DNA of 12,498 nt from Methylococcales bacterium (GTDB taxonomy: Bacteria > Pseudomonadota > Gammaproteobacteria > Methylococcales > Methylomonadaceae). How positions within the stretch are numbered: the stretch's first letter is position 1; every line of letters begins with the position of its first letter. Of this stretch, positions 1 to 7,446 are shown one piece after another. Where the stretch lies: the NCBI GenBank assembly GCA_009692395.1, contig SHZG01000046.1, positions 1 through 12,498 on the forward strand. The letters are read 5' to 3'. The notes beneath the pieces are model-generated. The model searched no databases and was not told the origin of the DNA. It saw only the letters and a list, made by a program, of their open reading frames with translations. The translations under genes were made by a program, and so were the position numbers.

Positions 1-157
1 CTTCACAAGCGCGGTATCGGTAGCTCAGCATAAAGGTTTTTGTCATGCACAACGGGTTTCGACAACGGTAACGTGGCTCTCCCGTTGCATTGCGTCCTGA
101 CTTGCCAATCTGGTTACTTTTACAGAATGGACAGGTGATTTCTTGGTAGTAGCTCAT
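1..157 (-). CDS. insA: InsA-like protein of an IS1-family element, N-terminal part
   Basis: Fifty-two codons are visible from an ATG at 157 to the window edge. The frame encodes MSYYQEITCPFCKS, then a GxxRYRCR segment and a second cysteine region ending RNPLCMTKTF. This CPxC...RYRCxxP pattern is the N-terminal zinc-finger end of IS1 InsA. In IS1, InsA binds the inverted repeats and represses transposition. When ribosomes shift frame it is fused to the downstream InsB catalytic domain to make the active transposase. The rest, including the helix-turn-helix part, is beyond the edge, so whether the gene is intact is unknown. The identification rests on my recognition of the zinc-finger pattern plus the IS1-like end at 214. 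Confidence 0.75.
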   Translation of the reverse strand, partial: MSYYQEITCPFCKSNQIGKSGRNATGEPRYRCRNPLCMTKTFMLSYRYRACE

Positions 158-214
158 AAGGTCTTTTAGGTAAGTGTGATTTTATTCTGCCCGTGATTTT
201 AATCTATCATCACC
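1..214 (-). mobile_element. IS1-family insertion sequence, left end (partial)
   Basis: The outer end of an IS1-family element, reading leftward out of the window. Read on the minus strand from 214, the sequence begins GGTGATGATAGATT, which fits the GGTGATG start known for IS1-family terminal inverted repeats. An InsA-like reading frame follows from 157. The other end, the second reading frame (InsB) and the target duplication lie outside the window, so completeness cannot be judged. The element stops about 40 bp before the start codon of the transglycosylase gene, so it may have displaced that gene's original upstream region. Confidence 0.72.
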
Positions 215-254
215 GATTTAATCCACTACCAGCTAGCGAATAGGGTTAAACATA

Positions 255-869
255 ATGTTAAAAGTTACAGTTGTTTCAATCGCTTTACTGGTCTCAACTG
301 AGGTAATGGCAGACGTGTTCAAATACGTTGATGACAGCGGACACGTTTTTTACACCGATGAACCCAGAAGTAAACTCTATAAACGCATCATTAAAACACC
401 GCTTCATACACTCTCAACCAATCATAGTAATGGTGGTAGCCCATTTATGGCTGCGGTTCTTAAACGGCATACGTTTTCAGGGGCGAACAAAGCTAGATAC
501 AATGAACTAATTGCTGACGCTGCACAACGTCATCAAGTTGATGAAAAATTGCTTCATGCGGTGATTCAAACTGAATCAGCCTACAATGCAACTGCTATTT
601 CATCCGCAGGTGCGGCAGGCTTAATGCAGTTAATGCCCGCGACCGCGCAACGCTTTGGTGTGCTGGATCGCAATGATCCCGATCAAAATGTGGATGGCGG
701 TACGCGCTATCTAAAACACTTAATTGGGCTGTTTGGCCCAAGACTAGACCTTGCTATCGCGGCTTACAATGCAGGTGAAAACGCTGTTATTCGACACAAC
801 AACACCATTCCACCCTATCGTGAAACTCAATATTATGTCAGACAGGTGTTAGCCTTGTATAGGCAGTAA
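255..869 (+). CDS. Secreted lytic transglycosylase-like protein (DUF4124 + SLT domain)
   Basis: A 204-residue exported protein predicted to cleave peptidoglycan glycan strands in the periplasm, forming 1,6-anhydromuramyl ends. Residues 1-19 form a signal peptide with likely cleavage after VMA. Residues about 20-45 (DVFKYVDDSGHVFYTDEP) are a DUF4124 module. Residues about 82-204 are an SLT/goose-lysozyme-like domain with the family signatures: catalytic Glu107 in VIQTESAYN, the GLMQLMP motif at 122-128 and AAYNAGENAV at 169-178. The ATG at 255 follows an AGGG at 242-245 and an in-frame TAG at 234. The gene converges on the TPR gene, with about 10 bp between their ends. An IS1 end lies about 40 bp upstream, so its promoter may be altered or partly supplied by the element. 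The domain assignment is secure; the physiological role is not known from sequence. Confidence 0.9.
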   Translation: MLKVTVVSIALLVSTEVMADVFKYVDDSGHVFYTDEPRSKLYKRIIKTPLHTLSTNHSNGGSPFMAAVLKRHTFSGANKARYNELIADAAQRHQVDEKLLHAVIQTESAYNATAISSAGAAGLMQLMPATAQRFGVLDRNDPDQNVDGGTRYLKHLIGLFGPRLDLAIAAYNAGENAVIRHNNTIPPYRETQYYVRQVLALYRQ

Positions 870-879
870 ATGTTGCTGA

Positions 880-1908
880 TTAAGGTAGCGTAGGTTCGGG
901 TGAGGCTTGATACAGGTTTTTAAACGCTTCAACCTGAGTGCTTACACTGCCTTTTTCTCGTACCAAAGCGTCCAAATCCGCGTTCACTACTGTGTTAATA
1001 TTAGCTTGCCGCACAACCAATAAATTACGCATTTCCTGAATATAACGGCCTGCTTCATCGGTATTTTCCAAAAAATACAAAGTGAACGACAAGCATAGAT
1101 AAGCATAACTTCTTTTTTCATCCAGCTTAGTCAGAGTGATTGTTTGCTCATCACTGATTTTAAACGTCCACGCGTCTTGATTTTCAGGCTTAGCCATCAC
1201 AGTTTTATCATTTAGCCACTTAACTGCTTGAAGTTGACGGATTAATGCAATGTCAAATCGGTCACGTTGCCAGTAAACTTCGGCAACATCTAATGCGGAT
1301 AGTGGATATTCAGAGCTTTTTTCATACTCAGCGATAGCCGCATCAATATGTTTTTGTTGAATATAGCCATGTGCTAGTTTATTTCTATATCTAGGTAGCG
1401 GGGCAATATCAATAGCCAAAGAGATTTCTGATTTAGCCGAATTAATATTGCCTTGTTGATTAAACAGCACTGCTAAATCCAAATGCGCTTCAGCTAGTTT
1501 TGGATTTTGGGTAATTGCTTGCTCTAAATAGGGTCGTGCCTTATCCAGCTCATGATTAGCCAAATAAAACTCACCTAAAAATAAATTAACATGAGCATCA
1601 CTGGGATTTTGTTGATAAAGCACATCAACAGCCTCTTTAAATGTGGTCAACGATTTAAAATCTTTCGCCGCCGCTTTTTTCAAGCCCCACGCTGCCTCAA
1701 CGTTTTTTGGGTCAGTGGTTAACGCGCTCGAAAATAATCGCTTAGCTTCATCATAACGCCCTATATTTAAAAAGCCATTGCCATCGTTGACTAAATACCC
1801 AACGCCAACATCATCGGTTTTGGCTTGTGAATGGTGATAAGTGTGAACTGCCCAGCCACCGCCTATTATCACAATGAGAAACGCACAGATAAGCACCAGT
1901 TTTTTCAT
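880..1908 (-). CDS. Membrane-anchored tetratricopeptide-repeat protein
   Basis: A 342-residue protein that I do not recognise beyond its architecture. Residues 4-21 are a single hydrophobic segment after MKK, with no clear cleavage site or lipobox, so it is probably a membrane anchor with the rest in the periplasm. Residues about 37-205 are helical repeats of the TPR type. The clearest run from AHVNLFLGEFYLANHELDKA (105-124) through AEAHLDLAVLFNQQGN (139-154), with alternating Gly/Ala/Tyr positions and Pro-ending turns such as NPKLAEA and DPKNVEA. TPR domains act as protein-protein scaffolds. Residues 206-342 have no repeats I can identify. The ATG at 1908 has no strong ribosome-binding site. 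It converges with the transglycosylase gene, but the orientation argues against co-transcription, so a shared cell-wall role is only a guess. Confidence 0.8.
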   Translation of the reverse strand: MKKLVLICAFLIVIIGGGWAVHTYHHSQAKTDDVGVGYLVNDGNGFLNIGRYDEAKRLFSSALTTDPKNVEAAWGLKKAAAKDFKSLTTFKEAVDVLYQQNPSDAHVNLFLGEFYLANHELDKARPYLEQAITQNPKLAEAHLDLAVLFNQQGNINSAKSEISLAIDIAPLPRYRNKLAHGYIQQKHIDAAIAEYEKSSEYPLSALDVAEVYWQRDRFDIALIRQLQAVKWLNDKTVMAKPENQDAWTFKISDEQTITLTKLDEKRSYAYLCLSFTLYFLENTDEAGRYIQEMRNLLVVRQANINTVVNADLDALVREKGSVSTQVEAFKNLYQASPEPTLP

Positions 1909-2232
1909 AATTTTTTAGTAAACTATTTTATAGATAGCGGAAAAATTCATAATGTCGTTTTAAACTTGAGTGAACTGTTTGCGTGAATGTGGTTCGCCAT
2001 GAAACGTGTCGTGTTAGCCATGTCAATCAACAGATTATTATTGCCCAACAAAGTAGTTGAAAAATGCGTTAAGTTGCAATTTTTCGTCATGATTCTACCA
2101 CATCAACCAACAGCAATCATCGCTGGTCTTGACTACAAAGCCTAGCTTTTTTCTTAAAAAATCAATTATACAAAAACATCTGGTTTATAATCGACCATTC
2201 TTATCGTTTTTATCGCATCTCACTAGTAAACC
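1909..2232. other. 324-bp intergenic region between divergent TPR gene and prfB
   Basis: This AT-rich stretch separates two divergently read genes and should carry both promoters. The visible signals are a perfect TATAAT at 2186-2191 for prfB and a short hairpin AAAGC-CTA-GCTTT at 2137-2149 followed by Ts. The hairpin has only five base pairs and no gene ends before it, so I do not call it a terminator. Two short overlapping frames of about 50 codons exist on opposite strands near 1945-2145. Neither has a ribosome-binding site or a recognisable product. I see no RNA gene. Confidence 0.6.
2186..2191 (+). promoter_or_regulatory. Putative -10 box for prfB
   Basis: A perfect TATAAT hexamer lies 41 bases before the prfB ATG, which would give a 5' leader of about 35 nt. 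No good -35 match sits 16-18 bases upstream (the best windows in ATCAATTATA match poorly). It would therefore need an activator or other compensation, or the hexamer is a chance match in AT-rich DNA. Confidence 0.4.
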
Positions 2233-3331
2233 ATGCAAGAAATAAACCCCATTAAAAATAAAATCGTCGACCTTAAAAGCCGTGGAGACGGGCTTAGGGG
2301 GTATCTTTGACTTTGATAATAAAAGCGAACGCTTAACCGAAGTCTTACGCGAATTAGAAAACCCAAAAATTTGGGACAATCCAGAGCTAGCCCAAGAATT
2401 AGGCAAAGAACGCGGGCAACTGGAAATTATCGTTAATACCATCATCGAATTAGAACGCGGTCTTGCCGATGCCGAAGAACTGTTACTGATGGCGGTCGAA
2501 GAAGACGATGAAGAAACTGTTGATACCGTCGTCACTGACTTAGCGCATTTTGAACAGCGCGTCGCTAATCTTGAATTTCGCCGTATGTTCTCTGGACAAA
2601 TGGACGCGAATAACGCCTTTTTAGACATCCAATCAGGTTCAGGTGGCACGGAAGCGCAAGACTGGGCATCCATGATAGAGCGTATGTTCTTACGCTGGGG
2701 CGAGCGCAAAGGCTTTAAAACTGAACTGATTGAAGAATCCCAAGGCGATGTCGCGGGTATTAAAAGTGCCACCATTCGTTTTGAAGGCGAATATGCGTTT
2801 GGTTGGTTGCGTACTGAAACAGGCGTACACCGCTTAGTCAGAAAATCGCCGTTTGACTCAGGCAATCGCCGTCATACCTCATTCGCTTCGGTATTTGTCT
2901 CACCAGAAATTGACGATGACGTAGACATAGACATCAATCCCGCTGATATACGCGTAGACGTATACCGCGCCAGTGGCGCAGGTGGTCAGCACATCAACAA
3001 AACTGAATCTGCCGTGCGTATGACCCACGCCCCCTCAGGCATCGTTGTCCAATGCCAAAGCGACCGCTCACAACATAAAAACCGCGCTACCGCGATGAAA
3101 CAGTTAAAAGCCAAACTGTACGAACTAGAAATTCGCAAACGCTCAGAAACCCAGCAAACCCTAGAAGATTCTAAATCAGACATCGGCTGGGGCAGTCAAA
3201 TCCGCTCTTACGTCTTAGATCAATCACGCATCAAAGACCTACGCACAGGCGTAGAAACAGGCAACACCCAAGCCGTATTAGACGGCGACTTGGATCAGTT
3301 TATTGAGGCGAGTTTGAAGAGTGGGCTGTAA
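2233..3331 (+). CDS. prfB: Peptide chain release factor 2 (RF2), made by programmed +1 frameshift
   Basis: RF2 recognises UGA and UAA stop codons and triggers peptide release. The CDS joins 2233-2307 and 2309-3331: 25 codons in frame 0, then 340 codons after a +1 shift, giving 365 residues, the E. coli length. Frame 0 starts MQEINPIKNKIVDLKSRGD and reaches LRGYL just before an in-frame TGA at 2308. The shifted frame resumes with DFDNKSERL. The protein has the tripeptide anticodon SPF at 205-207 and the catalytic GGQ at 250-252 in ASGAGGQHINKTES, preceded by Ala246. It ends with NTQAVLDGDLDQFIEASLK, as in E. coli. The frame open from 2282 without the shift is an artefact of ignoring recoding. 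It heads a same-strand run with mrr, phr and lysS. Expression is autoregulated by the frameshift. Confidence 0.97.
2296..2311 (+). promoter_or_regulatory. prfB: RF2 programmed +1 frameshift signal
   Basis: The sequence AGGGGGTATCTTTGAC contains the three classic elements. These are a Shine-Dalgarno-like AGGGGG at 2296-2301, the slippery CTT at 2305-2307 and an in-frame TGA followed by C at 2308-2311. When RF2 is scarce, termination at UGA is slow and the ribosome slips by +1, completing RF2. When RF2 is plentiful, translation ends after 25 codons. Spacing and bases match my memory of the E. coli signal. Confidence 0.97.
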
Positions 3332-3337
3332 AAACTG

Positions 3338-4237
3338 ATGGCAATACCTGATTTTCAAAGCATCATGCGACCTTTACTGGAATACTTAGCCGATGGCAAA
3401 GTACCTTCCAGTCGTGAAACTATTGATGCGTTAAGTAAGCATTTTAAATTAACGAATGAAGAGTTAGCTGAATTAGTTCCTAGTGGACAGCAATTCGTTT
3501 TTATAAATCGTATTAGTTGGGCAAAATCCCATTTAAGAAAAGCTGAACTTTTGGAATCACCAGCTCGAGGTTTATACAAAATAACAGCACGCGGTTTAGA
3601 AGCAGTTGGAAGCAATCAAAAAATCAATATAAAGTATCTCAAACAATTTAAAGAATACGATGACAAAAATGCTGGCAATGGTACTGTCAAATTAATTGAT
3701 GAAAATAAAACGTCAAGTACATTAACACCTTACGAATATATTGAAATTGGCTATCAGCGCATTAGAGAAGAATTAGAAGATGAATTACTCTCTAAAATTA
3801 AAAACGTATTACCTGCATTTTTTGAACGTCTAGTCGTTGAGCTTTTAGTCGCAATGGGTTATGGCGGTTCACGCAAAGACGCTGGTCAAACCATAGGACG
3901 ATCAGGAGACGGCGGCATAGATGGTGTTATAAAAGAAGACCGATTAGGGCTTGATGTTATTTATATTCAAGCCAAACGCTGGGAAGGTGTGGTTGGCAGA
4001 CCAGAAATTCAAAAATTTGCGGGTGCCTTACAAGGACAACGTGCTAAAAAAGGCGTATTCATCACCACATCCAGTTTCAGTAAAGAATCAATTGAATATG
4101 TTTCCTTAATTGAAAGCAGAATAGTTTTAATAGATGGCAAAAAATTAACCAGTTTAATGGTTGATTTTGATTTGGGTGTTTCAAAAATAGCCATTTATGA
4201 TGTTAAACGGATAGATTCAGATTATTTTGAAGAATAA
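3338..4237 (+). CDS. mrr: Mrr-family restriction endonuclease (type IV, methylation-dependent)
   Basis: A 299-residue relative of E. coli Mrr (about 304 residues), colinear along its whole length. Residues about 5-92 form the N-terminal winged-helix domain (Mrr_N), with FVFINRISWAKSHLRKAELL matching the Mrr segment that follows the ITSG/VPSG turn. Residues about 155-285 form the PD-(D/E)XK-type nuclease domain. It includes FERLVVELLVAMGYGG (162-177), GDGGIDGVI (190-198, with Asp191 and Asp195) and IQAKRW (210-215, Gln211 and Lys213). It then runs KKGVFITTSSF to a DYFE end like that of Mrr. Mrr cleaves foreign DNA carrying certain methyl groups and needs no partner methylase; none is visible nearby. 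The ATG lies only 6 bases after the prfB stop, without a convincing ribosome-binding site. Translation is therefore probably coupled to prfB. All key residues are present. Confidence 0.92.
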   Translation: MAIPDFQSIMRPLLEYLADGKVPSSRETIDALSKHFKLTNEELAELVPSGQQFVFINRISWAKSHLRKAELLESPARGLYKITARGLEAVGSNQKINIKYLKQFKEYDDKNAGNGTVKLIDENKTSSTLTPYEYIEIGYQRIREELEDELLSKIKNVLPAFFERLVVELLVAMGYGGSRKDAGQTIGRSGDGGIDGVIKEDRLGLDVIYIQAKRWEGVVGRPEIQKFAGALQGQRAKKGVFITTSSFSKESIEYVSLIESRIVLIDGKKLTSLMVDFDLGVSKIAIYDVKRIDSDYFEE

Positions 4238-4307
4238 GAAAATCAGAATTAATAATGTCGATTAATTAAGTTCATCAACTAATAATAATTTCAGTACAAA
4301 ATAATTA

Positions 4308-5571
4308 ATGATTAGTTATAACACGACATTGTTTATATTTCGGCGTGATTTACGGCTTATTGATAATAGCGCGTTAAATGTGGCATTGCGTAGCTCTAAA
4401 CAAGTTATTGCCAGTTTTATTTTTGATGACTGCCAAATTAAAGCGCATTCGTATCAAAGTAAACCCGCTTTGCATTTGATGTTGCAATCGCTGGCGGATT
4501 TGGCAGCGGTTAACTATTGCCTTGCACGTTGTGCCTGACGCACTATTGACTGAGCCAGAACCCGCACTTAAAAGTGATGGCAGCGCGTATAAAGTGTTTA
4601 CTGCATTTTATAATAACGCCAGACAGTTTCCTGTAGACTTACCGCAAGACTTGGAAAACGGGCATTTTTTAACCGTTGCCTCCACAACCTCACTGGACGC
4701 TATTACGCAAAATGAAGTTAGCACAAGCACTGCGCAAGGCGGCGGACGTAAAGCAGCTTTACAAAGGTTGGGCGAGCTGACAGTTTGCACGGATTACGCT
4801 ATAACGCGCGATTTGCCTGCGCTGCAATCCACCAGCCAATTATCCGCCCATTTGAAATTTGGTACGGTATCGGTGCGGGAGGTTTTTCACAATATAGCGC
4901 GGGAGTTAGGCACAGAACATCCGTTATTACGGCAACTGTATTGGCGTGATTTTTTAACCCATATTGCCTACCATTTTCCCAAGGTTTTTGGTCACGCCTT
5001 CATCGACAAATTTGATAGGCTGACATGGGATAATAATCGCGATTATTTTCAAGCGTGGGCAGACGGTAAAACAGGCTTTCCTATTGTTGATGCGGGAATG
5101 CGCGAATTAAACAGCACTGGTTTTATGCACAACCGCGTGCGTATGATTGTCGCTTCATTTTTGACTAAAGATTTACGCATTAGCTGGCGGTGGGGCGAGC
5201 GTTATTTTGCCCAGCATTTAGTGGATTATGATCCCTGTTTAAATAACGGTAACTGGCAATGGGCAGCGTCAACAGGGTGTGATGCACAGCCGTATTTTCG
5301 GATATGTAACCCGTGGTTACAGCAACAAAAGTTTGATGCTAACGGGGATTATATGTATCGCTGGATACCTGAAATCCTCGCCGTGCCAATTAAAACCCTG
5401 CATCAATGGGATAAAAAACATTATGGCGATTTTTATCCTGCGCCTATTATTAATCACAGTGTAGAAGTCGCTATTACTAAAGAACGCTTTAAAATAATGG
5501 CGTCGCACACCATGATTGCATTCTCACGAGATGCGTGGGAACGAGATAACCTATTCTTTACTTTTAAATAA
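4308..5571 (+). pseudogene. phrB: Class I deoxyribodipyrimidine photolyase, disrupted by internal deletion and frameshift
   Basis: Photolyases repair UV-induced pyrimidine dimers using FAD and light. Frame 1 (4308-4538) gives the start of the antenna domain, LFIFRRDLRLIDNSALN, and runs to about LQSLADLA before ending at TGA 4536. The second frame (+1 relative) enters near 4513-4522 as IALHVVPDALLTEPEP. It continues to 5571 with the catalytic FAD domain: YWRDFLTHIAYHFP, DAGMRELNSTGFMHNRVRM, NGNWQWAASTG and DAQPYFRICNPW. Compared with E. coli PhrB (about 472 residues), roughly 55-60 residues of the antenna domain are missing at the junction. The change is therefore a deletion plus frame loss, not a single-base error. 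A start at TTG 4522 would yield only a 349-residue FAD-domain fragment, probably inactive. An unusual tail of about 20 residues follows the normal end (ITKERFK). The gene lies between mrr and lysS, eight bases before the lysS ATG. Confidence 0.88.
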
Positions 5572-5579
5572 AAAATAAT

Positions 5580-7076
5580 ATGTCCGAACAAATCCAAGAC
5601 GAACAAGAACAAATCAAACAACGCCGTAGCAAATTAACGGAACTGCGGGAAAAGAGTATTGCGTTTCCGACTGATTTTCGCCGCAATATGGTTGCGGGGG
5701 AATTATTGGCGCGGTATGCGGAACTGTCTCAAGAGGAATTAGAAGTTGAACCGCTACGTTTTCAATTAGCGGGTCGGATGATGACGCGGCGGGTAATGGG
5801 TAAAGCGAGTTTTGTGCATATTCAAGATATGTCGGGACAAATTCAGCTTTATGTTACTCGCGATTTATTACCTGAAAATTTTTATAATGAACAATTTAAA
5901 AAATGGGATATTGGCGATATTATCGGCGCGGAAGGGGTGTTATTTAGAACTAAAACAGGTGAACTGAGTATTAAAGTCGATGCGATTCGGTTATTAACGA
6001 AAGCCCTGCGTCCGTTGCCTGAGAAGTTTCACGGTATTGCGGATCAGGAAATTAAATACCGTCAGCGGTATTTAGATTTAATTATGAGCGAGCAGTCACG
6101 ACAAACTTTTTTAATTCGTTCAAAAGTGGTGGCGTATATTCGCCAGTTTTTAATTGACCGTGATTTCTTGGAAGTCGAAACGCCGATGATGCAGGTGATT
6201 CCAGGTGGTGCGACAGCACGTCCTTTTATGACCCATCATAATGCCTTAGCTATGGATATGTATTTGCGTATCGCACCTGAGTTATATTTAAAGCGATTGG
6301 TAGTTGGTGGGTTTGAACGGGTATTTGAAATTAATAGAAACTTTCGTAATGAGGGATTATCAACACGGCATAATCCTGAATTTACCATGCTGGAGTTTTA
6401 TCAAGCCTACGCGGAATATCATGAGTTAATGGATTTAACCGAAGCCATGTTACGCGGGATTGCTGAGGAAGTAGTTGGTCATACGGTGATTACTTATCAA
6501 GGTGAAGAATATGATTTTGGTCAACCGTTTGTGCGCATGACGGTAGAAGAATCGATATTGCATTTTAATCCTGAGTTAACCGTTGATAATATTAATACTC
6601 GCGAAGCCGCCGTTAAAGTGGCAGAGAAATTACACCTACCTGTGAAAGACAGTTACGGTTTAGGTAAAATTCAGATTGAAATGTTTGAAAAAACGGTGGA
6701 GAGTAAGTTAATGAATCCAACGTTTATTACTGCGTATCCTGTGGAAGTTTCACCACTTGCGCGTCGTAATGATGATAATCCTCATGTCACTGATCGCTTT
6801 GAATTCTTTGTCGGTGGACGGGAAATTGCTAATGGTTTCACGGAGTTAAATGATTCCGAAGACCAAGCGGCACGGTTTCAGCAACAGGTAAATGAGAAAG
6901 AGGCGGGTGATGATGAGGCAATGCACTTTGATGCGGATTATATTACTGCCTTAGAACACGGTATGCCACCTACTGCGGGGGAGGGCATCGGTATTGATCG
7001 TTTGGTGATGCTGTTTACTGATTCACCATCGATTCGTGATGTTTTATTATTTCCGCACATGAGACCTAAGTTGTAA
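5580..7076 (+). CDS. lysS: Lysyl-tRNA synthetase, class II
   Basis: Charges tRNA(Lys) with lysine in the cytoplasm. The 498 residues compare with about 505 in E. coli. Residues about 60-145 form the OB-fold anticodon-binding domain (FQLAGRMMTRRVMGKASFVH and following). The class II catalytic core follows: motif 1 at about 186-205 ending in DFLEVETPMM, then GGATARPF at 209-216 and APELYLKRL at 232-240. Motif 2 is at about 246-273 (FERVFEINRNFRNEG), followed by the GGREIANGFTELND segment. Motif 3 is near the C-terminus (GEGIGIDRLVMLF to RDVLLFPHMRP). The ATG at 5580 lacks a visible ribosome-binding site in the AT-rich leader. Since the upstream photolyase frame is broken, translational coupling from it is doubtful. 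It is probably transcribed from prfB or from an unseen internal promoter. lysS follows prfB directly in E. coli. Confidence 0.96.
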   Translation: MSEQIQDEQEQIKQRRSKLTELREKSIAFPTDFRRNMVAGELLARYAELSQEELEVEPLRFQLAGRMMTRRVMGKASFVHIQDMSGQIQLYVTRDLLPENFYNEQFKKWDIGDIIGAEGVLFRTKTGELSIKVDAIRLLTKALRPLPEKFHGIADQEIKYRQRYLDLIMSEQSRQTFLIRSKVVAYIRQFLIDRDFLEVETPMMQVIPGGATARPFMTHHNALAMDMYLRIAPELYLKRLVVGGFERVFEINRNFRNEGLSTRHNPEFTMLEFYQAYAEYHELMDLTEAMLRGIAEEVVGHTVITYQGEEYDFGQPFVRMTVEESILHFNPELTVDNINTREAAVKVAEKLHLPVKDSYGLGKIQIEMFEKTVESKLMNPTFITAYPVEVSPLARRNDDNPHVTDRFEFFVGGREIANGFTELNDSEDQAARFQQQVNEKEAGDDEAMHFDADYITALEHGMPPTAGEGIGIDRLVMLFTDSPSIRDVLLFPHMRPKL

Positions 7077-7083
7077 TAATCTA

Positions 7084-7109
7084 GGGGTGCAAACCTAGGT
7101 TTGTACTCC
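7084..7109. repeat. 26-bp imperfect palindrome between lysS and the acidic-protein gene
   Basis: The centre CAAACCTAGGTTTG at 7090-7103 is a perfect 14-bp palindrome. It extends outward to GGGGTG on the left and TACTCC on the right with only two G-T mismatches, which would be wobble pairs in RNA. The transcript could form a stem of about 11 pairs with a CUAG loop. No T-run follows, so it is not a standard intrinsic terminator. It may be an operator, an RNA-processing or stability element, or a lone copy of a dispersed repeat. Confidence 0.65.
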
Positions 7110-7137
7110 ACGCTAACTAACACATTGAGGTAACTTT

Positions 7138-7431
7138 ATGACTACTGTAGCAGACCCCATTATCGGTAGCTGGTATAAAGACGTAGAAAATAGTTTGAAA
7201 TTTAGAGTCGTCGCGATTGATGATGATTCTATTGAGGTGCAATATCTTAATGGTGATATAGGCGAATATGACCGCGATAGCTGGTACGCATCAACTTTTG
7301 ATTATATTGAAGACCCAGAAGATTGGAGTGCGCCATTTGATGATATTGAAATGGATGATTTGGGTTATTCGGATAACGATAAACATAGCCCCAATGCCGA
7401 AGATATGGATATTGAAGATTATTTGGATTAA
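7138..7431 (+). CDS. Small, highly acidic protein of unknown function (DUF6763-like)
   Basis: A 97-residue protein with about 29 Asp/Glu against about five Lys/Arg, hence very acidic and probably cytoplasmic; there is no signal peptide or membrane segment. Residues 1-50 (MTTVADPIIGSWYKDVE, then FRVVAIDDDSIEVQYLNGD) look like a small beta-strand fold. Residues 55-76 contain EDWSAPFDDIEMDDLGY, a conserved-looking acidic motif, followed by an acidic tail. I recall similar short gammaproteobacterial proteins grouped as DUF6763, but this is memory, not a search. No function is known to me. A good ribosome-binding site (TTGAGG, 7125-7130) precedes the ATG. The P-loop gene begins 15 bases downstream with its own ribosome-binding site, so the two are likely co-transcribed, perhaps together with lysS. 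Confidence 0.82.
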   Translation: MTTVADPIIGSWYKDVENSLKFRVVAIDDDSIEVQYLNGDIGEYDRDSWYASTFDYIEDPEDWSAPFDDIEMDDLGYSDNDKHSPNAEDMDIEDYLD

Positions 7432-7446
7432 TCAGGAATTATCATT

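Noticed and set aside
7..21. The 15-mer AAGCGCGGTATCGGT occurs at 7-21 and again at 12384-12398
   Set aside because: It lies inside two unrelated transposase genes read in opposite directions. One such 15-mer match is not surprising in a 12.5-kb window, and no longer repeat flanks it.
1987..2145. A 52-codon plus-strand frame (MWFAMKRVV...) and an overlapping minus-strand frame in the prfB upstream region
   Set aside because: No ribosome-binding site, no recognisable sequence pattern, and both strands are open over the same bases, as expected by chance.
2137..2152. AAAGC-CTA-GCTTT hairpin followed by Ts
   Set aside because: Weak five-pair stem and no plus-strand gene ends before it.
2185..2865. 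A 226-codon minus-strand frame opposite prfB
   Set aside because: Serine-rich, low-complexity antisense shadow of a securely identified RF2 gene.
3338..4237. Mrr as part of a multi-gene restriction or other defence system
   Set aside because: No methyltransferase, helicase or other defence gene is adjacent. Mrr normally works alone, and the neighbours are housekeeping genes.
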